From an uncultured Eubacteriales bacterium (GTDB taxonomy: Bacteria > Bacillota > Clostridia > Oscillospirales > Butyricicoccaceae), in assembly GCA_910579575.1 (NCBI GenBank), contig CAJTUM010000010.1, positions 1-64,000 on the forward strand: a stretch of 64,000 nucleotides of DNA, in the 5' to 3' direction. The first letter of the stretch is position 1, and each line of letters begins with the position of its first letter. The notes under the pieces were generated by a model. The model ran no database searches and was not told where the DNA came from. It saw nothing but the letters and a program-made list of their open reading frames with translations. Shown piece after piece: positions 57,793-64,000 of the stretch. The translations under genes were made by a program, and so were the position numbers.

Positions 57793-59049
57793 ATGGGGAC
57801 AGATCGCAACCCCTATGAAATTTTTACGCACAATGTGGAAGAAGCCGCCCGCTGTATGGGCTTGGAGCGGGTGGAATATGAATTTGTGAAATATCCAGAG
57901 CGCCAGCTGAAAGTGACCATTCCCGTGCAGATGGACGACGGCTCCACTCGGCTGTTTGAAGGCTATCGGGTGCAGCATTCCACCTTGCGGGGGCCCTGCA
58001 AAGGCGGCGTGCGGTATCATACCAGCGTTTGCGAAGAGGAGGTCCAGGCGCTGGCGGGGCTGACTACATTGCAGTGCGCCTTGGCCAACGTCCCATATGG
58101 CGGCGCTTATGGCGGCGTCAATGTGGATGTGGAGCAGATTTCCCACAGCGAACGCCAACGGCTGACTCGACGGTATACCGCCATGATTTTGCCCTTTATT
58201 GGCCCCAATGAGGATATCTTGGCGCCGGATATGCACACAGACGAAGAAGTCATGGGCTGGATTATGGATACCTACAGCATGATGAAGGGCCATGCAGTCC
58301 AGGGCATTGTTACAGGCAAACCTATGGATTTGGGAGGTTCCCAGGGCGTGGAGGAGGCGCCGGCCAGAGGCTTGACCTTTGTGACGCGAGAGCTGCTTAA
58401 ACGCATGAAAAAGCCCCTGGACCTGACCACCGCCGCGATACTGGGCATGGGAAAGGTGGGCGCCGGCGTCGCTCGGCTGATGTATGTGGAGGGCATTCGG
58501 GTAATGGCCGTAGGCGATATTACCGGCGGACTGTATTGCCGCGCCGGCCTGCATATTCCCGGGGTTTTGGAGCATCTCTCCCAAGGAAAGCTCTTGTGCG
58601 AATATCAGGAAGACGGCGTCCAGCATATCTCCATTGAAGAGCTGCTTCGGCTGGAATGCGATATTTTGGTTCCCGCCGCTCTGGAATGCCAAATCCACGG
58701 GAAAAACGCCGCCGATATCAACGCTAAAATCATTATCGAAGGCGCCAACTGCCCTATCACCTGGAAGGCAGATCAGATTTTGGAGGAAAAAGGCGTGGTC
58801 GTGGCGCCAGATATTTTGGCCAATGCCGGCGGTATGATCGTTTCTTATTTTGAATGGGTGCAGAATATTCAGACCTTGGTCTGGGATGGGGACGAAGTCA
58901 ATCGGATGCTGCGGCAAATCATCATTCGAGCTTTTGACGACGTGTGGGTTCGAGCCCAAGAACAGCATATTTCTCTGCGCAAAAGCGCCTATTCGCTGGC
59001 TTTGGAGCGAGTGTGCCGCGCTAAAAAAATCCGGGGGATTTTCCCTTAA
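57793..59049 (+). CDS. Glutamate/leucine dehydrogenase-fold protein with altered active site
   Basis: 418 aa, normal GDH length, from ATG 57793 (GGTGGGAG upstream); a TTG at 57670 would add an Arg-rich stretch and sits only 1 nt from its AAGGAG. GDH landmarks: RGPCKGGVRYH (Lys70 kept), TTLQCALANVPYGGAYGG (91-108), APDMHTDEEVMGW (Asp146 kept), nucleotide-binding AILGMGKVGAGVARLMY (about 217-233), VPAALECQI and EGANCP. In active enzymes the second segment reads MTxK...PxGGxKGG; here those two lysines are Gln94 and Tyr106. NAD(P)-dependent deamination is therefore doubtful. Thirty nt before the serine dehydratase genes. Confidence 0.85.
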   Translation: MGTDRNPYEIFTHNVEEAARCMGLERVEYEFVKYPERQLKVTIPVQMDDGSTRLFEGYRVQHSTLRGPCKGGVRYHTSVCEEEVQALAGLTTLQCALANVPYGGAYGGVNVDVEQISHSERQRLTRRYTAMILPFIGPNEDILAPDMHTDEEVMGWIMDTYSMMKGHAVQGIVTGKPMDLGGSQGVEEAPARGLTFVTRELLKRMKKPLDLTTAAILGMGKVGAGVARLMYVEGIRVMAVGDITGGLYCRAGLHIPGVLEHLSQGKLLCEYQEDGVQHISIEELLRLECDILVPAALECQIHGKNAADINAKIIIEGANCPITWKADQILEEKGVVVAPDILANAGGMIVSYFEWVQNIQTLVWDGDEVNRMLRQIIIRAFDDVWVRAQEQHISLRKSAYSLALERVCRAKKIRGIFP

Positions 59050-59079
59050 TCTCTTTTTATTCGCCAGGGGGGCGGAACA

Positions 59080-59742
59080 ATGGGTATAAGTATGTTTGAT
59101 ATTCTGGGCCCTGTGACGGTTGGGCCCTCCAGCTCCCATACGGCGGGGGCGGTGCGGATCGGCCTGGCCTGCCGCACGATTCTGGGCGAACCTGTCCAGC
59201 AGGCAAAAATCACGTTTTATGGCTCTTTTGCCGATACCTATCGAGGCCACGGTACCGACAAGGCGGTAATCGGCGGTCTATTGGGCTTTAATACGGAAAA
59301 CACACAGATACGAGACAGCCTTCAAATTGCGCGCCAAACAGGCCTGAAATATGAATTTTTCACCGCAGAGGAGGCCCGATACCATCCCAATACACTGGCT
59401 ATCGAGGCGCAGGGAGAAAACCGGAAAATCTCCCTGCGGGGCGCTTCGATTGGCGGCGGACAAGTGCGCATTCAGGAGCTGAACGGTTTTTCAATGGAAG
59501 CTGCCTGTCTGATGGATACTTTGTTGGTGGTGCATAAGGATTCGCCGGGTCTGCTGGCCAACATCGCCGCCATCCTAAATGTGGCAGGGTATAATATTGC
59601 CAACCTGCGCTTGGCTCGAACCAAGCGAGAAGGGGACGTTATCACCGTTATCGAGATCGACGCCCCGGTAGACCAGCGGACAGCAGACAGTTTGCTGAAC
59701 GTCGAAGGAGTGCTGCGGGTGATTTCGTTGCCGAAATTCTGA
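59080..59742 (+). CDS. sdaAB: L-serine dehydratase, beta subunit
   Basis: 220 aa. Begins SMFDILGPVTVGPSSSHTAG (about 4-23), the catalytic-domain signature, and ends in an ACT domain (about 148-215: VVHKDSPGLLANIAAILNVA), which may sense serine. With the alpha subunit it forms the oxygen-sensitive [4Fe-4S] enzyme that converts serine to pyruvate and ammonia in anaerobes. GGGGGGCGG precedes the ATG. Confidence 0.95.
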   Translation: MGISMFDILGPVTVGPSSSHTAGAVRIGLACRTILGEPVQQAKITFYGSFADTYRGHGTDKAVIGGLLGFNTENTQIRDSLQIARQTGLKYEFFTAEEARYHPNTLAIEAQGENRKISLRGASIGGGQVRIQELNGFSMEAACLMDTLLVVHKDSPGLLANIAAILNVAGYNIANLRLARTKREGDVITVIEIDAPVDQRTADSLLNVEGVLRVISLPKF

Positions 59743-59806
59743 TTCTGAACTGGATAAAAGAAAGGAAGGTCCGCCCGGCGCGCAGCCGAAGGGGCGGGGA
59801 CAGCCT

Positions 59807-60679
59807 ATGGATATTCCAAGCATTGATTATCTTTTAGACGAAGCGGCCAAAAACAGCAAGACCATCTGGCAGGTGGTGCTCAAGGAAGAGCAGGAGGACA
59901 GCGGCCTGACGGAGGAAGAGCTGAGGGACAGGCTGGAAGAAACCTATCGGGTAATGAAGCAGGCCGTCAAAGAGGGGATTGCCGCTGAAACCAGGAGTAT
60001 CAGCGGCCTTACCGGCGGCGAAGCGGCCAAATATTATCGCTATTATCGGGCCGGCAAAAGCCTGCTGGGCTCTCTGGAGGCCAAGGCGATCAGCTATTCT
60101 TTGGGCACTTCGGAGTATAACGCTGCGATGGGCGTGATTGTGGCGGCGCCTACTTGCGGTTCTTCCGGTATTCTGCCCGGCGTGGTCATTGCCGCCCAAG
60201 AGGAATATGGGCTCTCGGATCGAGAGGCTGTCAACGGTTTGATTACTGGCGGCGGCGTTGGGGCGGTAGTGGCTACTCGAGCTACCATTTCCGGCGCGGC
60301 CGGGGGATGTCAGGCTGAAGTGGGAACAGCCTCTGCCATGGCCGCCGCCGCTCTGACGGATATGATGGGCGGATCCGCCAAGCAGTGTGCTCAAGCGGCG
60401 GCGTTGGCTTTGAAAAACTGCTTGGGTTTGGCCTGCGACCCAGTGGCCGGATTGGTAGAGATTCCTTGCGTCAAGCGCAACGGCATTTATGCCGCCTTTG
60501 CCATCGCCGCCGCAGACATGGCTTTGGCTGGGGTGGAAAGCTTTATTCCGCCTGACGAGGTCATCGACGCCATGTATCAGATCGGCGTCAATATGCCGGC
60601 CGCCGTTCGAGAGACGGCGGAGGGAGGCTTGGCAATTACGCCCACTGGCGCCAGCGCCAAGCGCCGTCTGGAATATTAG
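59807..60679 (+). CDS. sdaAA: L-serine dehydratase, alpha subunit
   Basis: 290 aa. Fe-S ligands: Cys in VAAPTCGSSGILPG (about 116), and two Cys in NCLGLACDPVAGLVEIPC (about 205-222). GTSEYNAAMG and ITGGGVGAVVATRATISGAA (start at about 146) are also typical. Lies 64 nt after sdaAB and probably co-transcribed with it. Confidence 0.95.
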   Translation: MDIPSIDYLLDEAAKNSKTIWQVVLKEEQEDSGLTEEELRDRLEETYRVMKQAVKEGIAAETRSISGLTGGEAAKYYRYYRAGKSLLGSLEAKAISYSLGTSEYNAAMGVIVAAPTCGSSGILPGVVIAAQEEYGLSDREAVNGLITGGGVGAVVATRATISGAAGGCQAEVGTASAMAAAALTDMMGGSAKQCAQAAALALKNCLGLACDPVAGLVEIPCVKRNGIYAAFAIAAADMALAGVESFIPPDEVIDAMYQIGVNMPAAVRETAEGGLAITPTGASAKRRLEY

Positions 60680-60763
60680 GCTGCATAGGCGCGGAGCTAT
60701 GCTTCGGTCGGTTTAGCAGTTTCATCGGGGCTGTGAACAACTTCAGAAAACGGAACAATAGAC

Positions 60764-60809
60764 AAACGCCCCTTGACGCAGGAAAACAATGCGTCAAGGG
60801 GCGTTTTTA
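60764..60809 (+). terminator. Terminator of the sda operon
   Basis: 15-bp stem ACGCCCCTTGACGCA / TGCGTCAAGGGGCGT followed by TTTTTAT. Confidence 0.9.
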
Positions 60810-60856
60810 TATAAAGATAGGATGGAATAGGAAAATTTACACAACGGCGGCAGGCG

Positions 60857-61930
60857 CTAACGATGATTGCCTACACGGAGCATAGCCGCCGCATGAACGC
60901 AACGAAAAGCAGAGGGAAGGGGATATTCCTGGCGCAGTTGGTCGAGAGTCGCCCAAACGCAATTTTCTGGGGCGGGGAAGGGGGCGCAGCGGGCAAGATA
61001 AGAAGTCATATGCCATTCGATATGAGAGAAAACATGGATATACTCTCCCAAGGGCTCCAAAGCGTTTAAAGATAGGCCCGCTTGTTCCAAGGCTTGTCGC
61101 GTTTGAACGGCGTTTAACGAATCGTCGAATCCTGGAAATTCCCATAATCCGCGGAGCAACCCTTTATCAGGCCGTTGGCGCAGCAATACCCGGCCGCCGT
61201 CCCACAGCAAAAATAGAGTGCGGGGTTGCTTTTTGCGGGGCTTTTTGGCTGCTTTGACCGGCAGACGCTGTTCCATGCCTTGCCGGCGCCCTTCACAGAG
61301 CGACCTGAGCGGGCATTGATCACACAGAGGCGCGCCGTTGGGCAGGCAAACGACGGCGCCCAGTTCCATCAGCGCTTGGTTGAAATCGCCAGGTCTGTCT
61401 GAGGGGATGATTTCCTGAATCAGCTGGCGAAATCTCTTTTTAACGGCTGGAGCGGAAATGTCGTCAGAGCTGCACAAAAGGCGGGAACATACCCGCAGCA
61501 CGTTGCCGTCCACAGCCGGAACCCGGCGGCCATAGGCGATGGAAGCAATAGCGCCGGCGGAATATTCGCCGATACCAGGCAGCTTTTGCAGTGCATCCGG
61601 CTGGTCGGGCAATTGGCCGCCATATTGCTCCATGACGATCTGGGCAGTCTTTTGCAGGTTGCGGGCTCGGCTATAATATCCCAGTCCTTCCCAGAGCTTG
61701 AGCAGCCGTTGTTCCGGCGCTTGAGCCAGACTTGGGATATCGGGAAAAACCTCCATAAAACGTTCAAAATAAGGAAGCGCCGCTTCCACCCGGGTTTGCT
61801 GAAGCATGATCTCAGAAACCCACACTCGATAGGGCGCGGGCTGGCTTCGCCAAGGCAAAATCCGAGCGCCGCCGTCGTACCAGACGAGCAGCGGTGTTGG
61901 AATTTGCTGGATGATTTGAGCTTGTTCCAT
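60857..61930 (-). CDS. mutY: A/G-specific adenine glycosylase
   Basis: 357 aa. HhH-GPD domain: SEIMLQQTRV (catalytic Glu, about 40), LPGIGEYSAGAIAS (about 116-129), DFNQALMELGAVVC (catalytic Asp, about 184), Fe-S cysteines in CLPNGAPLCDQCPLRSLC (about 197-214). The C-terminal Nudix-like domain (about 235-350: LFLLWDGGRVLLRQRP) recognises 8-oxoG. Removes A opposite 8-oxoG. TGATG overlap with the upstream gene. Confidence 0.95.
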   Translation of the reverse strand: MEQAQIIQQIPTPLLVWYDGGARILPWRSQPAPYRVWVSEIMLQQTRVEAALPYFERFMEVFPDIPSLAQAPEQRLLKLWEGLGYYSRARNLQKTAQIVMEQYGGQLPDQPDALQKLPGIGEYSAGAIASIAYGRRVPAVDGNVLRVCSRLLCSSDDISAPAVKKRFRQLIQEIIPSDRPGDFNQALMELGAVVCLPNGAPLCDQCPLRSLCEGRRQGMEQRLPVKAAKKPRKKQPRTLFLLWDGGRVLLRQRPDKGLLRGLWEFPGFDDSLNAVQTRQALEQAGLSLNALEPLGEYIHVFSHIEWHMTSYLARCAPFPAPENCVWATLDQLRQEYPLPSAFRCVHAAAMLRVGNHR

Positions 61931-62595
61931 CAGATGGCGTTAAAATCGGTATCCAAAAAGCCTCGGACCGTGTCTAACGCCTGCTGGTCGAACGCCTGGA
62001 CAAACTGAGCGTCCGCTTGGTTCATGATTTTTTGGCCGTCTTCAAAAATCATAAGAATATTTTCCCGGTAGGTCTTGTAAACATGGCCGCAGTGGTAATC
62101 CCAGGGCATTTTCACATCCGGGTTGGCGGGCACATCCTCGCCCAGCAGAGCGTCTTTGAACACCATGTCGCAGCAGTCGCTGTTGTGCAGATAGCTTTTC
62201 AGCTCAAAAACCAAATCTGGGTTGAAGCCTCGCACAATACCGCGGTCGATTTCTTTGCAATAGACCATACCGCATTCCTGCAGGCCCATTTCCGCAAAGG
62301 TATCGCGCCAGGCGCACAGATAGCTCTTCATCCGGCGGTCTGGATAGACGCCGCACTCCTCGCCGCGCCGGGGGAAGGTGGAGTTCCATTCGCCGTAAGC
62401 AGTATACGTTTTGAAATTGAGGGCGCGGCCGTCTCGCAGAGCTCGAAGGGCCATACGTGCGCCCCGCTGTTCGGACATTTTTTGGGTGGCTTTTACAAAG
62501 GCGGTTACTCCAGCCTCGCCATGGGATTCTTTCAAATTTTTGTAAAAAAGGCCGATCAGATACGCATGAACTTTTTCATTGAATTGTACGCTCAT
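61930..62595 (-). CDS. L-2-amino-thiazoline-4-carboxylate hydrolase-like protein
   Basis: 221 aa, no membrane segment. Conserved-looking pieces: GARMALRALRDGRALNFKTYTAYGEWN (begins about 45), VYPDRRMKSYLCAWRDTFAEMGL (begins about 83), Cys/His-containing NSDCCDMVFKDALL and PWDYHCGHVY. I assign PF14196 (ATC hydrolase) from memory; members are widespread in Clostridia with unproven substrates. Its stop overlaps the mutY start (TGATG), so it is expressed together with the repair enzyme. GGAGGAAAAAG precedes the ATG. Confidence 0.6.
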   Translation of the reverse strand: MSVQFNEKVHAYLIGLFYKNLKESHGEAGVTAFVKATQKMSEQRGARMALRALRDGRALNFKTYTAYGEWNSTFPRRGEECGVYPDRRMKSYLCAWRDTFAEMGLQECGMVYCKEIDRGIVRGFNPDLVFELKSYLHNSDCCDMVFKDALLGEDVPANPDVKMPWDYHCGHVYKTYRENILMIFEDGQKIMNQADAQFVQAFDQQALDTVRGFLDTDFNAI

Positions 62596-62737
62596 TTTCT
62601 TTTTCCTCCTTGTCGGCGCAGGACGACGGCAATATCTCCTATCGACGTTGCGGACATATGGCCTTCGGAACCTGAAGCCGGTTTTTATCTATCCTTTTTT
62701 TGTTTGTGGCCGAAATCTTCGGCTAAAAAGAAAAATG

Positions 62738-63394
62738 TCAAAGCCGTCGGCGGCGCTGGCGAAAACGGATTGTTTTTCCGGCGCCTCGATTGGATCGCCG
62801 GCGTTTGGGGGCCGCATTGGGGCGGTTAGGGATCAAAAGTCGCCGGGCGGATAGACTGTTCAGCCTACGGGATCGTCTGGCTCGTTCTGTCAGGCGACAA
62901 GCCAAAAATCCAGCGACGACGCCCAACAGCAACCCGCCCAGGATATCGGTGGGATAATGCACATAAAGATAAAGCCGGGAAAAAGCCATCAGCGCGGCGG
63001 CGAGCCAAGCGGCGATACCTGCTTTTTTATGATAGTGAAATAAAACAAAAGCTGCTGCTACACAGGAAAAGGTGTGTCCTGATGGGAAGGAAAAATCGCC
63101 CAGAGGCGGAACCAACAAACCGACAAATTGGTTGGCTTCATAAGGCCGGACTCGGGCCACGATTGGCTTGAGAAACAGATTTCCGGAAAACAGGCACAAG
63201 ACCAGCGCCAAAGCCATGGCTTCGCCGGCCCGACGGGTTTTCGGAAAAAGCAACAGCAGGGCGGCCAAGGCAATACAGACCATACCATGATCTCCCAATC
63301 GGGAGTACAGGGGCATGAACCAATCCAGCAGGGGGCATCGCAGGCGCTGTATCGCGTCCAAGATGGCGTTGTCCAGCGAAAGAACCCAGGACAT
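62738..63394 (-). CDS. PAP2-family phosphatase
   Basis: 218 aa from ATG 63394 (GAAGG upstream); the frame extends upstream to 63574 without a suitable start. Phosphatase motifs: KPIVARVRP (about 77-85), PSGHTFS (about 104-110) and SRLYLYVHYPTDILGG (about 147-162). About five membrane helices and a basic tail rich in Arg/Lys (about 185-218). Likely undecaprenyl-diphosphate or lipid phosphatase at the membrane; that would fit with uppS function but it is not linked to it. Confidence 0.9.
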   Translation of the reverse strand: MSWVLSLDNAILDAIQRLRCPLLDWFMPLYSRLGDHGMVCIALAALLLLFPKTRRAGEAMALALVLCLFSGNLFLKPIVARVRPYEANQFVGLLVPPLGDFSFPSGHTFSCVAAAFVLFHYHKKAGIAAWLAAALMAFSRLYLYVHYPTDILGGLLLGVVAGFLACRLTERARRSRRLNSLSARRLLIPNRPNAAPKRRRSNRGAGKTIRFRQRRRRL

Positions 63395-63432
63395 AAACGA
63401 GCCTTCTTTCTCAGATTGGATTTTGTAGGCTA

Positions 63433-63933
63433 TTAAAACAAGCGAATAGCGCCCAGCAGGCCATAGGAGGCGACGGTCATGATGACGCCGGCGGTGAATA
63501 CGCCGGCTATTACGGCAGGCAGCGCTCGGTTCAGCTTCATACCCAGCAGCGCCGCGATCATAGAGCCCGACCAAGCGCCGGTGCCGGGCAGGGGAATGGC
63601 CACAAACAGAAATAAGCCGATGGTCGAATATTTTTCAATCTTACCGGATTTGCTCATCAGCCGGTTTTCTACCCGGTGGGTCAGTCCAGACAGCAATCGA
63701 GTGGTTTTCAGCCAAGCAAAAATCGGCCGGGCAAGCAGTATCAAAAAAGGGACGGGCAGAAGGTTGCCAATAAAAGAGACGGCAAAGGCGCGAGGCCAAG
63801 GGATGCCCATCGCCGCACCCAAAAGGATGGAGCCCCTCAGCTCAATGAAAGGAATCATAGAAATGACGAACAGAGCGAAATCCTTGCCGCCAAATAAAAA
63901 GAAATCGAAAATACGCTGGATCATCTGTTCCAC
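63433..63933 (-). CDS. COG2426 small membrane protein
   Basis: 166 aa from GTG 63933, which has AAAGGAG 7 nt upstream; ATG 63924 is the next option. Four to five helices; ISMIPFIELRGSILLGAAMG (about 24-43) and VAIPLPGTGAWSGSMIAALLG (about 111-131) are the duplicated membrane hairpin motifs of COG2426, often labelled small multidrug exporter. Transport function is not demonstrated. 38 nt upstream of the PAP2 gene on the same strand. Confidence 0.85.
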   Translation of the reverse strand: MEQMIQRIFDFFLFGGKDFALFVISMIPFIELRGSILLGAAMGIPWPRAFAVSFIGNLLPVPFLILLARPIFAWLKTTRLLSGLTHRVENRLMSKSGKIEKYSTIGLFLFVAIPLPGTGAWSGSMIAALLGMKLNRALPAVIAGVFTAGVIMTVASYGLLGAIRLF

Positions 63934-64000
63934 AGAAGTTCTCCTTTCTATGGGACGAACGGACAAAGCCGCTCGCTCCGGCGTTATCTCCATTATATAC

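Noticed and set aside
57646..59250. 534-codon minus-strand ORF antisense to the GDH-like gene
   Set aside because: A shadow of a gene with clear conserved motifs; composition is His/Gln-rich and unlike a protein.

Overview
The window looks like chromosomal DNA of a moderately GC-rich, probably spore-forming Clostridia member (Oscillospiraceae-like gut Firmicute is my best guess). Reasons: a PolC-type replicative polymerase, mini-RNase III, YitT/DUF2179, DUF5714 and CD1247-type proteins, an S-layer-homology protein, a SleL-like LysM-GH18 protein, TTTACA/TATACT-type sigma-A promoters and strong AGGAGG ribosome binding sites. I could not run a search, so the taxonomy is inference.

Layout. (1) 1-4.7 kb: remnant of an integrative conjugative element (ICE): Sel1-repeat tail of a probable relaxase, VbhA/Fic toxin-antitoxin pair, TOPRIM primase-like protein, VirD4 coupling protein, small HTH protein. 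(2) 4.77-11.2 kb: a complete phosphate module, pstS-pstC-pstA-pstB-phoU-phoB-phoR, all tightly overlapped and headed by a PhoP-box promoter. A second promoter of the same design lies after phoR with no gene in front of it. (3) 11.4-12.6 kb: a second scrap of element-type genes (XRE regulator, 61-aa ORF), tandem hairpins, a tRNA-like fragment, an intact tRNA-Pro(UGG) and a decayed tRNA-Pro copy with its own strong promoter. This looks like an integration hot spot. (4) 12.6-33.7 kb: ordinary accessory and housekeeping genes: XRE repressor, Fe-S DUF362 protein behind a MerR-style 19-bp-spacer promoter, sigma/anti-sigma pair, Cys/Asn-rich mini-protein, SLH protein, endonuclease IV, Xaa-Pro peptidase, EF-P, MoxR-DUF58-transglutaminase operon, an SOS-box-controlled radical-SAM DNA-repair pair, and an M20 amidohydrolase.

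(5) 34.0-44.7 kb: one long essential-gene run pyrH-frr-uppS-cdsA-dxr-rseP-ispG-polC (pyrimidine nucleotides, ribosome recycling, isoprenoid and phospholipid synthesis, envelope stress proteolysis, DNA replication) with several 4-nt ATGA overlaps. rpsB-tsf, usual companions of pyrH, are absent. (6) 44.8-57.0 kb: glnA, thioredoxin, mrnC-yitT, pyroglutamyl peptidase, nitroreductase, pyridoxal kinase, two large envelope/spore hydrolases and an ECF S-component. (7) 57.2-57.5 kb: tRNA-Trp, tRNA-Asp and tRNA-Thr cluster. (8) 57.8-64 kb: a glutamate-dehydrogenase-fold protein that lacks two of the three active-site lysines, next to the two-subunit Fe-S serine dehydratase; then mutY, an ATC-hydrolase-like protein, a PAP2 phosphatase and a COG2426 membrane protein.

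The items most worth following up are the GDH paralogue with altered active site, the phosphate module inside the element with an orphan Pho promoter, the SOS-regulated radical-SAM pair, the short gene that seems to use a CTG start, and the tRNA-Pro/pseudo-tRNA integration zone. I saw no CRISPR array, insertion sequence, rRNA or confident riboswitch.
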